Assembly (NCBI GenBank): GCA_011947345.1
Contig: JAAVTG010001003.1
Span: forward strand, 1,178,001-1,242,000
DNA length: 64,000 bases
Source: Phytophthora quininea
Lineage: Eukaryota; Oomycota; Peronosporomycetes; Peronosporales; Peronosporaceae
Reading direction: 5' to 3'
Below are positions 1 to 12,434 of the stretch, in pieces. The position numbers were made by a program, and so were the translations under genes. The notes beneath the pieces are model-generated. The model was not told the origin of the DNA. It ran no database searches and saw nothing but the letters and a program-made list of their open reading frames with translations. Position 1 is the first letter of the stretch. Each line of letters starts with the position of its first letter.

Positions 1-802
1 CGGACGCGACCAAGACGGCGTGGGAGAGCGACGAGTTCCCGCTGCTGTGCGAGAGCTGTCTGGGCGAGAACCCGTACGTGCGCATGATGAAGGAGAGCTT
101 CGGCAGCGCCTGCAAGATCTGCGCGCGGCCGTTCACCGTGTTCCGCTGGAAGCCTGGCAAGCGCGCGCGGTACAAGAAGACGGAGGTGTGCCAGACCTGT
201 GCGCGCATGAAGAATGTGTGTCAGACCTGCGTGCTGGACCTGCAGTTCCATCTGCCGGTGCAGGTGCGCGACTCGGTGCTGGCTCAGGAAGAGGACGGCG
301 GCCAGCAACTGGCGGTCAACGTGCCGGAGAGCGACGCCAACCGCGAGTGGTTCTCCCAGCAGCACAGCAGGATGCTGGAGCAGGAAGGAGCCGTCTCGGC
401 CTATGGCAAAGCCAACGGCCCGGCGAGCAGCGCTCTGATCAGGATGGCCAGAAAGGAGCCGTACTACAAGCGGAACCGAGCGCACTTGTGCTCGTTCTAC
501 GCCAGAGGAGAGTGCAACCGCGGGGACGAATGTCCATATTTGCATGAGATGCCAAGGAACAAAGACGACCCGTTGGCTAAGCAGAACATCAAGGATCGCT
601 ACTACGGCAAGAATGATCCGGTGGCCAAGAAGATGCTCGGACAGAGGCAGAACGAGGACACGAAGCCGAGAGGACCGCCTCCTAAGCCGGATGGGGCGTC
701 GAAGCCCAAGCCCCGCCATTTCCACCCGGAAAGAAACCTCCACTACCACCGGGACCACCACCGACGACCAAGAAGGCTGCAGAGGAAGAGACAAAAGCTT
801 AG
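1..802 (+). CDS. RBM22: Pre-mRNA-splicing factor RBM22/Cwc2-Ecm2 family, 5' end missing
   Basis: The frame is open from base 3, so the start lies left of the window. The N-terminal part is the RBM22/Slt11 zinc region, with [26 protein letters not shown] and [14 protein letters not shown] finger follows at about 480-550 ([19 protein letters not shown]), then the family sequence [17 protein letters not shown]22 is a spliceosome (NTC-related) protein that contacts U6 and the catalytic RNA core. The raw frame runs to 836 with a basic, unlikely tail. Adding one C to the CCCC run near 712 gives a proline-rich tail ending at the stop at 800-802, which resembles known RBM22 C-termini. The usual RRM after the CCCH finger is not visible. 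Family assignment is secure; the C-terminus is inferred. Confidence 0.88.
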
Positions 803-935
803 GTTAGTTAGAGAATGCAATCGCCGTGGCTTATAGCTACTAGTATTGCTTTACTTCCTTAGTCGCTTCAGCATACAAAAGTACCTGTTTCCAACTTCCT
901 GTTGGTCTCGAGTTTTGTCTTAAATTCGGATGGGT

Positions 936-3900
936 TTAGTCGTCGTGCAGTCTGACGCCGTAAAGCATCAGTGCATGCTTACAAGCAGCGTCTTGCGCTG
1001 CGCTTACTGTGCGGCCAACGGCTCGAGCTACTTGGAAATTATTCACGTAAAGTGCCACCGCATGGGAGTCATCCACCGTTTTGGGTTTCTTCTTCTTGTC
1101 GCCGGTTGCATCGTCCTTTTCCTTGTCTTTGGGCACTAGAATGCCCGTAGCCTTGCTAGCACTTGGTACCTTGATGGTCTTGAACTGGCAGTTGACTTGT
1201 CGATTGGCGGAACGACTCCATTGCTGAATATAATGCAGAAACACTTTGCGCGGGTTCATCCATTGACGGCGTTGAATGGCCTCTGTCAACCGCGGGTACA
1301 GCATGCGCTCAAGGATCGAGCGCACTTTCCCCAATTCGGTCGGATTTTCCAAGTACACGGCACCAAGCGTAGCCTCGAACACGTCGGCTAGTACGTCTTC
1401 CACGTAAAGCTTTCCCATTTTCTTGACGTTGTTTCCCAGACGGATAAATTCCTCATAACCAGCATTGCGAGCTACGATCGCTAACTTCTTGTTTTTCACC
1501 AGAGACGATCGAGCTTGAGTAAGTAAATGCTCCTGGTGATACGGGAAGGCCTCCACAAGGAACTCGGACGATAGCACCTGTAGCACGGCGTCGCCGAGAA
1601 ACTCAATCCGCTCGTAACTTGGCTCGTGGCCGATGAATTCATCGTCATCTATGTCTGGCTTCTTAAACGAAGCGTGGGTGACCGCTTGTAGCCACAAGTG
1701 GCTGTTAGCGATGTCCACACCAGTCCGAGATCGAAACGAGCGGTGACGCAGTCTCATCTGGTTGTATTTGCTCCATTTCTTGATTTCTGGACGATCAATT
1801 TCCACGTACGCTTTCGCCTCAGCAACAAGCTCAGGTGTCGAAAGAAAGCAGAGTTCTCGTAGCTCGGCGTCATGCAGATCCATAAGCTTCCCGAGCAATG
1901 CGCGGCACGGCGCGATACCTTGGTCCTTGTACAGCGCACCCAACAGAGCCTCAAAGCAATCTGCCGTAATTTTTGCTTTGATGTCTTCGTCCAGCTTCGA
2001 CAAATCAAATGCCGTAAGCACCAACGACTCAAAGTTGGCCGTCTTTGCCATCTTGCCGAGGCTATCGTTGTTTACGAGGTCGACACGAGACTGGTGCAAA
2101 AGCCTTCGTCAGCCTCAGGCAGCTTCAAAAACGCTGAAGACGCCACTAGAAGACCGAGAACTGCGTCACCCAAAAACTCCAGTCGCTCGTACGGACACAG
2201 ATATTTGGAGTGAAATTCCTCCTTGAAGTCGCTCAAGTGCTTCTCCGCTACCTGCCTTAACTTCGCGTCGTCGTTTCCTGCAGCGTGTCCAAGGACAGGC
2301 ATATCGCCGTCTAAGAACTTGCTGCGTGACCGCTTGAGGGAGGCGATGTTTTCAAACACATGACCGATCCGCACTCGCGATCGCGTAGCCTCGATCGTAT
2401 TAACATTCTGCATCCCGACGTCAACGTACGATCCGTGGGTGAATGCTTGGCGAAGAAGCGTCTTGTCTTTGAATTTCAGGTCCATCGCGGTCTCAAAACT
2501 TGTGAGTAGATTAAAGTGGCGTACATACTTCAGAGCCATGGGCATCGCACTTCCAACTTCAAAGAGATCGGTTCGCAGCCCAGTGAGGTGGCATTGCGCA
2601 GGACTCAATTCTTCAGACTTGGAGTCGACCTCTGGAGATAGTTGCAAGAACTCCCCTTCTCCTGCCATTTGCGGATCTTCTTCCTAGATTTAGCGCCATC
2701 GTAGTTCCGCGCACCTTGGCTGTGGTGTGCAAGCGCTCGAACTACAAGACGCCCGTCCTTCGTCACAATCCCGTGTTTCACAAATTCTGCGGAAGGAGGT
2801 TTGCTATCTTCAGTCTGTACAGGATCGGAGATAAGTCCGTCCACACGGAATGCGCTCGGCTGGCCATTGATACGCGTGGAAACGACGCAATCGACCAGCT
2901 CCTTGTGATCGAACTGCGTCAGAAAATCCCGCACGGTGAACTTCGAGCTGGCCTCGAGATATTCCAGCACCTTTTGCACTGATAATAGTCTCCCCACCGC
3001 ATAGCCAATGCGGTTCGGCGAGCGTAGCTCTTCACCATGGAGCAAAGGCTCTTCGTTGACAGCAATAAAGCGCGGCACCAAGTGGTAGTCTCCACAAATC
3101 TCGGAAGCGTCCCCGGTCGCATGTGCAGGGTCTGGGAACACCTTGCCAAAAGATGAGGCGGCTGAATTCCAAGCAATTGCTGGAATAAATACCTTTGCAG
3201 CATAAACAACGAGTCGCAAAACGATCGATGAGCGTCGCCGTTCGGATCCGCATCCGCATCATTGCTGGTCGTCCCGCGTACAGACGACGGTAGTTCTTCG
3301 GGAATGAAATGGATTTTGCACATGACGCCGCCGCGGGTATACTCGAACTGCAAATTCAATATGCAATCGGTGAGCAAATCTTTGAAACTTAGGCGTTCGT
3401 ATTGCTCACCCGTGGCACTTCTGGCGGATCACCATGGCACAGCAAGTAGAAACCGTCGAAGATATACACGCCGTTCTCGATCACAATTGTCGTCTGGAGC
3501 CGGCAGCGCGGATTCACTTGCACCAACAGAAATTCATTAACATTAACGTCCCGGTGTTAGATATGAAACCATTTATTGGCACTCACTTTCGGCTTCCCAT
3601 TGCAATCGGAAGCACTTGGTAGCTTTGCAATGGTAGGATACTCGTAAATTTTCTTCTCCCGGGGCTGCTGCGACTGCAGGAGTCGGTATCGGGATTGTCG
3701 ATTGAGGAGGCGGAGGGTGTGCTCCATTGGCGACGGCTGCGGTACTGGCGTGGGCTCCACGGGCTTCTGCTCGGGCGACGGAGACTCGCTGGAAGCGCCT
3801 GCCGTGAGGAACGACGCGTTCTCGTGCTCTGCCTCGTTGATCGAGAGCCCGATCGAGACGTCGTCCATGTTCCACCGCCGTATCCGAGCAAAATGGAAAT

Positions 3901-4100
3901 CAACAGATTGGCCAATGAGCAGCGTTGAAAAAGGCGCCGAGCTGCCTGAGCGCTTGGTGTCGACTTGGCCTCCCAGTAGACTTGGCAAATGCAACACAAA
4001 CTCAAAAGTGTTCTAGTATCTGCAGTTCTTGGCTGTCGCTTCAAGGTCAAGCGACTCGCTTGACCGTCCCTCGTCCCAGAGTTTCTTCCAACTGCCGCAT
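936..4100 (-). CDS. Dicer-like protein: two RNase III domains and a dsRNA-binding domain, no helicase
   Basis: This should cut double-stranded RNA into small RNAs. RNase IIIa is near 2,070-2,500 with the signature YERLEFLGDAVLGLL, and its second acidic site falls in DCFEALLGALY. RNase IIIb is near 1,290-1,700 (YERIEFLGDAVLQVL and DVFEATLGAVYLE), so both active sites look intact. A dsRBD-like end follows (about 940-1,260). The stretch 2,600-3,560 is where a PAZ/platform region would lie, but I cannot prove one. The frame breaks at AAAA runs 3218-3221 and 2098-2101; one added base repairs each. Another break lies near 2,630, and an intron at about 3,521-3,590. The start is uncertain: 3868 and 3997 are possible, and an ATG at 4100 joined through an intron fits best. 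No DExD helicase is encoded here. Confidence 0.85.
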
Positions 4101-4244
4101 CCTGCTAGAAAGTGTGGCAACAAGTGAAAAGGAAGGACTGCAGGTTGCAACGTGGATTTCTCTGCCTAGCAGACATCTATATATTCATCGCTGTGTGCGT
4201 CTGCAACAGCTCGGCTTTTAAATGTGCTGTGCTCAACCATTGGC

Positions 4245-4738
4245 TTACACAAAGTACTTGCCCTTCTTGAAACAGCCCATGCACAGACGGTGGCGCAGCT
4301 TCTTCTCGCCACACATGGGACAGTCCTGGAAGTGCACGATGTTCTTGAGGCGCTTGGTCAGGTGGTTATTGCGGATCTTCTTGCGGGACGGCGTCACCTG
4401 CACAGCCACACATTGACACATCACTAAATCGTATTCACTCGACAATGGAGCCGTCTCGCTGTGGCTAGTCGCTCTTCAAGCTTCATCTCCATCTGGGACC
4501 GATTGTCTTCCATTGTGGTGGGCTCGAAGTGGTCCCAAAAGCAGCTAGACAGTCGACGCACCTTGGACTTGGGAGCCGCCAGCCAAATGAAGTCGCTCAG
4601 CGGGTTGCTGGGCAGCGCCGCCGCACCGTTCAGCGCCAGTGGAGCCAGCGCCAGTGCTGGGGCCTGCGTCGGGAACATCTTGTGCTGCAGGAAGACCACG
4701 GCGCGCTGCATCGCGTTGCGCACCAGCATCGACGCCAT
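4245..4738 (-). CDS. MRPL32: Mitochondrial ribosomal protein bL32m
   Basis: Two exons, 4562-4738 and 4245-4397, are separated by a 164-bp GT-AG intron. They encode 109 residues in frame. The first exon is an Ala/Leu-rich presequence suited to mitochondrial import and ends in APKSK. The second begins VTPSRKKIRN, the bL32 N-terminal motif, and carries the bL32 zinc ribbon as CPMC and CMGC, ending KKGKYFV. It is a structural protein of the mitochondrial large ribosomal subunit. Its start is 118 bp from the divergent RIB7-like gene, so the two probably share a promoter. Splice phase, zinc ligands and length all agree. Confidence 0.92.
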
Positions 4739-4856
4739 CTTCGCTGTCCTTGTGTCAATGCCGCAGAGCCTTACATGTCGGACCGACCAGTCGGTTACAG
4801 GAGATGAACTCTTGTTTCTTTGCGTACAAATGCGTTATACGTACAAAACGTGAGCG

Positions 4857-6046
4857 ATGGATGAAGTGATGCAGAAGGTGAGGCGACAAGTTGAGGACGC
4901 GTACGAGGATTGGAGACGGAGAGATGAAGCTCAAGACACGCCGTTCGTGACGCTGACGTATGCGCAAAGCATCGACGGGTCCATCGCTGCCGAGAGAGGT
5001 GTGCGGAATTGGCTCTGGAAGAGAGGACTATGATACTACGATATGAAAACCTTGATTGGTTTTGCAGGCAAGCCGACGCTGTTGAGCGGTCCAACTTCCA
5101 TGAAGATGACGCACATGCTGCGTACCGTTCATGACGGGATTTTGGTTGGTGTGGGCACTGTCATGGCCGACAATCCGTCATTAAATTCTCGACTTGTGGA
5201 AGGTAAGGTGTGAACATTGCTGTACGTGCCCTGAGATCGATTTGCTGAGTTGACGGCCTCGGTGCAGGCAGAAATCCTCGCCCAATCATCGTGGACACGA
5301 ACTTGCGCTGCCCAACAAATATCAAGCTGTTCACACTGCCGGTGTGCGAGAAGCCGATCATACTGTTTGGTCGGTCGCAGGATTCGGGTGAGCAAAACCT
5401 GCTGCATGAATTAACGTGACATATCGCTAACCTTCGTCAATCGGTACCAACGCAGAGATTATGAAGAGGAAACAAGCTCTTGAGGCACTAGGAGCGCACG
5501 TGGTGGAATGTCAAACCGAGCGGGGACAAGATGGTCGCGACCATGTTGATCTCCGTGACGCCATGCGTACGTTTGCGGATGTCTTGGTGTCTTGGGTTCT
5601 GCCACCCGCAAGATCGCCTCATGGATCTCTTTTTTCTTCTTCTTCTGCTAACGTTACCTTGTTTTTGCAGGCGTTGTCAAGCAGCACGGGATTTCAAACG
5701 TCAGGGTGGAAGGCGGTGCGTCGATTCTGACGGCGTGTCTGCAAGAAGCCACTAACAAGCACCTCATCGACCTCATTGTCGTCACAGTGGCCCCCACATT
5801 TGTAAGTATTGCCATTCTTCTTATGATCTCTGCGGAAATGTTGACTACTTTGATCGATACTTGATGCAGATCGGCGGTCTTCGAGCAGTGACCAGCCTGC
5901 TTCGTCCAAGCGCGTCGACATCCTCGCCACCGACGGCCGCCGCCTTCCCGAGACTACACCAACCGCAATACCACGTGCTGGACCAAGACTTGGTGATCGT
6001 GGGCCGCCTCAACGCCGAGTCGCAGGAATCGCACGTGTCTCGTTGA
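4857..6046 (+). CDS. RIB7: Diaminohydroxyphosphoribosylamino-pyrimidine reductase (RIB7/RibD C-terminal type), riboflavin synthesis
   Basis: Six exons (4857-4998, 5068-5202, 5268-5387, 5456-5566, 5671-5801, 5870-6046) join in phase and give 271 residues, close to yeast Rib7. Family motifs are TLTYAQSIDGSIA near residue 32, LRTVHDGILVGVGTVMADNP (NADPH site) and VEGGASI near the C-terminal third. The enzyme reduces the ribosylamino pyrimidine 5'-phosphate in riboflavin synthesis, before or after deamination depending on the lineage. No RibD deaminase domain is attached, so this is the stand-alone reductase form. Every intron has a GT donor and an AG acceptor. There is no frame defect. Confidence 0.92.
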
Positions 6047-6296
6047 AAGTTGCGAACTTCACACTGCGACGCGGCGTCTGCCAGCCGCCACGCCAAGTTG
6101 GACTCGTCGTCGCCATCTTTCTCGTCCAACGAAGACAGCACCGTTCATGTTGTGCAGTGTGGAGACACCTGCGGTGCATGCTGGGCTGTCTTCGACCGCA
6201 GAAAACGCTGCAACATGGACATCAACTAGTCGGTAGCCAATCAGCCGTCGACCGTTATTTACAAAACTGGCTGACGCTAGCTCGCCCTATTTTCGC

Positions 6297-7383
6297 ATGG
6301 CACCGCTGCAAGCCCAGCCCTCTTCCTCTCACTCTGTAAACTGCCGAGCCATGGCCGCCGCTGCTTCTGCTGCTCGGCCGTCGCGCCGCCTCTCCGTGAC
6401 GAACGCCAACGCGCTGGCCAACTTTGGCGTGCTGCAGTCGCACTTCCGCAACCACCGCCTGGTGGTCTTTCTGGACTACGACGGCACTCTGACGCCCATT
6501 GTCAACGACCCGGCGCTGGCGCTGCTGTCTCCAGCCATGAAGGACACGCTGGAGAAGCTCCGACAAAATTCATCACGGGAGTCATCACGGGGCGCTCGTT
6601 GCACAAGATTCAGAAGTTTGTGAGCATTCCGCAGCTCTACTACGCGGGCAGCCACGGCTTTGACATTGAAGGGCCCAACGGCACGGCCATCAAGAACCAA
6701 GTGGCAGCGCAGTTCTTGACAGACTTGCATGGCGTGCGGGACGGACTCAGTGCACAGATCCAAGGCATTGCTGGAGCGGAGGTGGAAGATAACATCTTCT
6801 CCGTGTCGCTGCACTACAGGTGGGAGAGTGCTGTTCATGTGGGTGGATACGAACGTGCCACTGACATGCTTGTGATTTCAGAAATGTGGACCCGCAGCTA
6901 CGGCCGCAGATTGCAGCAATTGCACGGGCGACAAGCGACTTACACCCGAGAATCAAGTGAGATCGCTGTGGTTCTAGTGTACTAACTGCTGGATCGACTA
7001 ACGGACTCTTTTGCTATAGACTGAATGAAGGCAAGATGGTTTACGAATTCAAGCCCAAGATCGACTGGAACAAGGGTAAAGCGCTCGAGTGGCTGCTGCA
7101 GGCGCTGGGGCTGGACGAGCACGACGACGTATACACTATTTATATTGGAGACGACACCACAGATGAAGACGCGTTCCAGCTCTTCCAGGCCCAGCGCAGC
7201 CGCAAGGGCGTGGGGATTGTTGTCACGGAAGAAAGCATGTCCACCGACGCGTCGTTCACGCTGCGCGACACCAACGAAGTGTGCGAGTTCCTTAACCGCC
7301 TGATCGCGTGCGAAAGCGACGCCAACTGCACGCCGAGCAGGCCGCAGCCGACGGACCCTCCTCCTGCTCAGCCGCTGCAATGA
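6297..7383 (+). CDS. Trehalose-6-phosphate phosphatase (HAD superfamily)
   Basis: Three exons (6297-6819, 6882-6956, 7020-7383) give about 320 residues. HAD motif I is FLDYDGTLTPIV, with the nucleophile in DYDGT. Substrate motifs include GSHGFDIEGPNG. HAD motif IV is GDDTTDEDAF. It dephosphorylates trehalose-6-phosphate to trehalose and is a stand-alone phosphatase, not fused to a synthase. The frame breaks at AAAA 6565-6568. One more A restores KFITGVITGRSLHKIQKF, the standard HAD motif II region, and makes the total length divisible by three. The start could instead be the ATG at 6351, which has a better context. Function is confident at family level. Confidence 0.92.
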
Positions 7384-7652
7384 AGTGCAGCTTTTTATCG
7401 TTAGGGATCAGCTGCCACGCCCCCGTTTGAATGTTGCATCTTTATCTATCTAGTGCACGTCTTCATCTGGATCGAGTGGCGCTTGTCATCGCCCTCATCT
7501 TGGTCTCAACCATTGCGTTTCAAATTCAGATGACCTAGCGCAGGTCTGTCGAGGATAAACCGGCCAGTTTGAACTTTGCGGCTGAATCGTCGGCGGCCTC
7601 ACTCCGGAACCTGCGGCCTAGCGGAAACTTCACTTACGGCAACGGCTTCGTC

Positions 7653-9397
7653 ATGCGTCGGCTCTCTCGAGTGCTCCCTCGTGCAGTTGCTGCAGCCACG
7701 CAGCCCCGAATGGCGGCCCCCATCGCTCAGCGCGCTTGGATGCAGAAAGGTATTTTTCAGATCGTGAACTTTATTTGATCCGTCATGGTGTTCTCAAAGT
7801 GCTACCGGTGGCGTCTGCAGCGCCGAGTTTCCAGCAATGGCGCCACGTCTCAAGCGTGACGGATAGTCATGAGGAGACGTCGATCGCGCAGGAGGTGAGT
7901 TGCTTTTTAGGCAATTATGAGGTGTACTGAAGTTTAGGATCTGTAGTTGCTCGGAGTGGACGTGCAGCACCGCGAGTTCATTACACTACGCTGGCAAGAT
8001 GGCAAACGCAGCAAGTTCCACCTTCTGCATTTGCGCACGTGGTGTTTGTGTCCGGAATGCCAGCACGAGACTGGTCAACGCATTGTGAACTCCTTCGAGA
8101 TTGATCCCGAGAGCTTGGACATCGAGAAAGTGTTTGGTACGGATTGTATTGGACTGTTTGAGGAGTGGAGAGCTGCTGACATGAGTTTTTGACAGTCAAG
8201 GGCGATACGTTGAACATCGTGTGGAATGATCGCCACGAGTCGAGTTTCCCGACCAAGTGGCTGATTGAGAACAGCTACTCGCAATGGGCTCTGGACCAGC
8301 GTGCTCGTGATATGGTGCCGACACCTTTGGCGCTCGACGCGCCTGTGCCGTTTACCGAGTATGATCGCATGATGGACACGAATGATGACGTGGGGCTGTA
8401 CGAAGCTCTGCAGCAAGTCGTCGAGCACGGGTTCACAGTCATTCGCAATACACCATGTGTCGAGGGCACAGTCAAGACGCTTGCGGAGCGTATCTCCCCG
8501 GTTTCGCACTCGTAAGTGATGAAGTAGTGAGTCCGTTGGCTCTAGTTACTGAGGATGTGCTTGGTCTTATCGTCCAGGTTCCAGTACGGCGATGTTTTCG
8601 ATGTGGTTGCTGAGCCCAATCCAGTAAGTTTACTGCTCTCGGTGCTCTGGTTATCCATCGCTAACCGAATTCATTCGCGCAGGTCAACATTGCCTACACC
8701 ACGGTTTATTTGAAGAGCCACGTGGACCTGGCATACTACGAGTCTCCGCCAGGATTCCAGTTCCTACATGCTCTTCGTTTTGATGATTCGGTAACTGGAG
8801 GAGAATCGACGTTTGTGGACGTCTTCGCGGTGGCAGACGAATTCCGCCGCCAGTACCCCGAGCATTTTGCCACGTTCTGCCGCGTGCCTGCGACGTTCAT
8901 GAAGCGCCATCTTACCCGTGAGAAGGCTACCATAATGGAGTATCAGCGTCCGCACATCCAACTCAACCATCGTGACGAGGTGATTGCGGTTCACTGGAGT
9001 CCTCCGTTCGAAGGCCCTCTGAAGGTCCCGGAAGACGATGTGATGCCGTACTATGATGCCTATCGCGTCTTCCATGAGTTGGTGGAAGGCGGCAAGCATC
9101 GCTACGAGTTCAAGCTCAACCAGGGCGACACGGTCATCTTTAACCAGCGCAGGTACGGTGGTCGTTGTTGAAGGTCGAAAGTTTGTGCTGGTCTGATGAT
9201 GTTGACGTCTGAACTTTGACAGAGTTTTGCACGGGAGGAAGCAGTTCTCGCAAGCTGCAAGCGGCGTACGCCATCTGCAGGGCACCTACATCAACATTGA
9301 CGACGCGCTGTGCCGCTACAACGTGTTGCGTACACGCCTGGCAGCCGACGACCCCAATGCCAAGAACCGTCGCGTCGCGAACGGCAACTTCGCGTAG
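7653..9397 (+). CDS. Gamma-butyrobetaine/trimethyllysine dioxygenase (carnitine biosynthesis)
   Basis: Seven exons (7653-7749, 7821-7894, 7947-8136, 8196-8511, 8578-8623, 8683-9152, 9223-9397) join in phase to 455 residues. The first about 30 residues are Arg/Ala-rich without acids, like a mitochondrial presequence. The N-terminal DUF971-like zinc domain shows WCLCPECQHETGQRI. The Fe(II)/2-oxoglutarate core has the H-x-D pair in SHVDLAYYE and the distal His in RVLHGRKQF. The family hydroxylates trimethyllysine or gamma-butyrobetaine in carnitine synthesis, and sequence alone does not separate the two. The presequence leans toward the mitochondrial trimethyllysine enzyme. No frame defect. Confidence 0.9.
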
Positions 9398-9565
9398 GAT
9401 TGCTGACGGAATGCAGTCGAACAGGAGTAACGAGGAAATGAATGTCATCTAGCGGTGTTGTTCGTGGTCTCGAGCGTTGTTCGCACGAACTTGCATCGCT
9501 TTGACAATTTTGAACGAAGTTGAAGTTGCTTCGTCCGATTTAGGACCAGGGATTTGGGCATAAGA

Positions 9566-12434
9566 ATGGGTAACTCCCTATCGGTCGCGAGCACTTCGGA
9601 AAAGCGCAGCATGCTCACTGGGAAGCAGAGCGCGCCGACCTCCAGCGCCGCCCCGACGGAGCCTGCGGCCTCCGCTGACAGTGTCGAAGAAGCGCCAGAC
9701 AAGGACGCGTCGGATGCCAGTCTTGTGCCGCCAGACACGCCCGTAGAAGCCGAGAAAGCGCGTGCAGAAGACGACGCGGCGGTTGGCGCGCAAAGCGTCA
9801 CTCCGAGCGAGCCGTTGAGGGCCTCGGAGGATGCTGCAGCGCCAGAAAATGCAATACCGAGGAGCCTAGAGCCTGCTCGGAGTGCAAGCGCGTCGACGGC
9901 GCCGACAAGGAAGACCTGGTGATCGTTTGTGCTGGCTGTAACTTGACAGTCCATAGGAGCTGCTACAGGGACGAGCTGATACCTACGGAGGTTGATGATG
10001 GCGATCTGAAGACTGCAGATGCTACAGAAGCGTCAACTTGGAAGTGTGACTGCTGTAGACACGAGGTTTACCGCCAGGAGACCAAATGCGAGTACTGCGG
10101 GAAGGCTGGAGAGAGTTCAGCCATGAGAGTCGTGGATAAGTCGAAGGGGTGGCATTCTGGCGTCGCTACAAGGAGTTTGCGGTAGATGTGGGGCTTCGTC
10201 GTCCACTATGAGCTTTGGACATGTCTTGTGCATTAATTGGGATCCGCGTCACTTGGCTGCTCATATGGAGCAGGAGAAGAAACGGTGTGTTGCTGAGACC
10301 GAATCCAAACTGACAAAAGCGAAGCCGACGACACCGCCGACTGCTGGAAATAATACTGCTGATACTGGAGACACGGAAATTGTAGTGGCTGCAGGACCGA
10401 AAGACGAAACTCCAGCTTTGACTGAGATGCTGGTCGATGATACGGTGCCACCGACCGAGTGCTGCTTCTGTGGCTCCAGTGCGGGGGTTCGGATTCAGTG
10501 CCGCCGAGTCAGTTGCGCTCGGTTCTTTCATGCCATGTGCGCATCGAGGAAGTGGTCATGTGGAGCTTCGGAACGTTGATTTCCCTCAGTTTCATGCGTA
10601 CTGTGATCGGCATCGGGACTGCACGCAGGACTTAGACGACTTTATGGGCAAACTCATCACTCGTCATATGCGGTCTCTTGTGGGGCGGGACGAAGCAACT
10701 CGATTCCAAACGCTAGCGAAGAGAATATCCACGTACGACTGCGCTAGCTCGGTCCTTCGGTACGTCGCAAGCTTATTCGTAAGTTTCTGCTACAGAGGCT
10801 TGAAATCTTCCAAGACCGACCCGCCTGATTTTAAGATGAAGCAGCTGCAAGCATTGCAATATTTCTTGAACAACACGCCTCAGCTGGAGAAGGTGTATGG
10901 ACTCCCCGAGACATCCGCGCAGGATTGGGTTGATGACAAGAAAGTATTTCGCCGACTTCAAAACGCATTCGATCCGTCCAAGTACGTGGCCAAGTATCCG
11001 GGCCCGTTCAGCCAACAGTATACGTGTGACGTGTGTCTGGACCCATTCCATGAGCGACAGCATTTGTTTTACTGCTCGGGAGAAGATCCAGACGGAGCTC
11101 CGCATGTACAACATTGGAGATGCACCAAGCGGCGGTCCAGTCTCCGTGAACGTGAAAGATTTTTGGTGAATGGGGCCTCCTCCAAGAAAAAGCGCAAAAC
11201 GCTGACTGTTGTTCAGGACGGGTTGCGAAAGGACATTACGATCCCAAAAGGGCTGCAGAGCATGACAGACGACATCATCTGTGGGGTCTGTCGAGCATCG
11301 GTTGATGCGCGAGGGCTAATTGCGTCGCGAAAGGAGGCCAAGCGGCTGGACTTTGAGAAGAAAGAGAGCCAATTTGTTCTGAGTGGATGCTACATTAACC
11401 CTCTCGGATCGAAGGCGTGTGCCGGGTTTGCACAAAGTATACGGCTACCCAATTCTTCGGCGAATGTGGCAACTCGCAGGCCGTCGCTGAAAACCGCTGA
11501 CACCAAAGCGAACGGAAATGTATCACTGCTTCAAACAACCTATCAGCAGGAGCTGGTGCCGCCAAAGATGGATCGAATTAATGTCCAGCGCACAACTAGA
11601 TGGCTTGCTTGTGTTGGCCAGATCATTCGTCTTGCAGGCGCTCCAGCTGCAAAGACTGCAGTTGCTGCCCCAACAACTAAAACTCCAGCTAGCGACAAGA
11701 CTACTCCAGTTTCAGGTCCGACAGCACCTGCCACGGCCCCTGCAATTCCAGCAGCAGTAGTTCCCAATACTGTGACTATTGCTTCTACTCCCGTTCCACC
11801 TGTAGCTCCTACAGCTAACGCTACTCCAGTCAACGCTGTGCCAGTGCCAACAGCACCAAAGGCAACTCCAAATGGAACCCCGGCAACAGTTCTAACGAAG
11901 CCAATACTCTCATCTGTAGCGACGTCCGCAGTAGCGCCAGCAATGACTGCAAATGGTGTCTCCAACGGCCAGCTCAAGTCGACGACAACCTCGCCGAGTT
12001 TGGTGAATGGAATCACGAGGAACGGGGCTACGCCTACTGCTGCAGTGTCAAAGAGCAATTCGCTTGTAACGGGTGCTATGCAGGCGTATTTCAACGAAGC
12101 GCTGCGTCTCGTTCGGCCGTACGACCCCTACGCACTCAAGAAGCTGGAGACTGCGCACGAGATGCTCGTCCACCGCAGCGGACCTGGCGTTGCAGTGCTG
12201 CGAATGCTCACTCAGGAGTACACGCGTTTCGTGTATATCAAGCACACTCGAGCCGTCGAGAAGGTGCGTAACCAGAAGCGCAAGCGCGCCGAGCACGAGG
12301 CCAAGGAACTCCGGGAACGAGAGCGGAAACGCGTCAACCGCGAGGCAGAGGAGGCGCTCAAGTCGCAAATGCTGGCGATGCGCGACAAGCAGCGCCAACA
12401 TCTCAAGGCCACGTCAGCGAAACAGATGAAATAG
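9566..12434 (+). CDS. PHD - extended PHD (PZP-like) chromatin reader
   Basis: The protein starts MGNSLSV and has an acidic Ala/Pro-rich N-terminus. A PHD finger follows (CSEC, CAGC, H-x2-C, CDCC; about 9,870-10,060). Next is an extended PHD: CEYCGKAGE, HVLCINW, CCFCGSSAG, FFHAMC and HAYCDRH. This PHD-knuckle-PHD order occurs in BRPF, JADE and AF10 histone readers. A further Cys/His cluster lies at about 11,020-11,130 (CDVCLDPF to HWRC). Then come a Pro/Thr/Ala-rich linker (about 11,640-12,050) and a basic helical tail. A 64-bp intron fits 10149-10212. The frame breaks at AAAA 9846-9849 (one A missing) and again near 10,545. The role in chromatin is inferred from the domains; no catalytic domain is visible. 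Confidence 0.75.
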
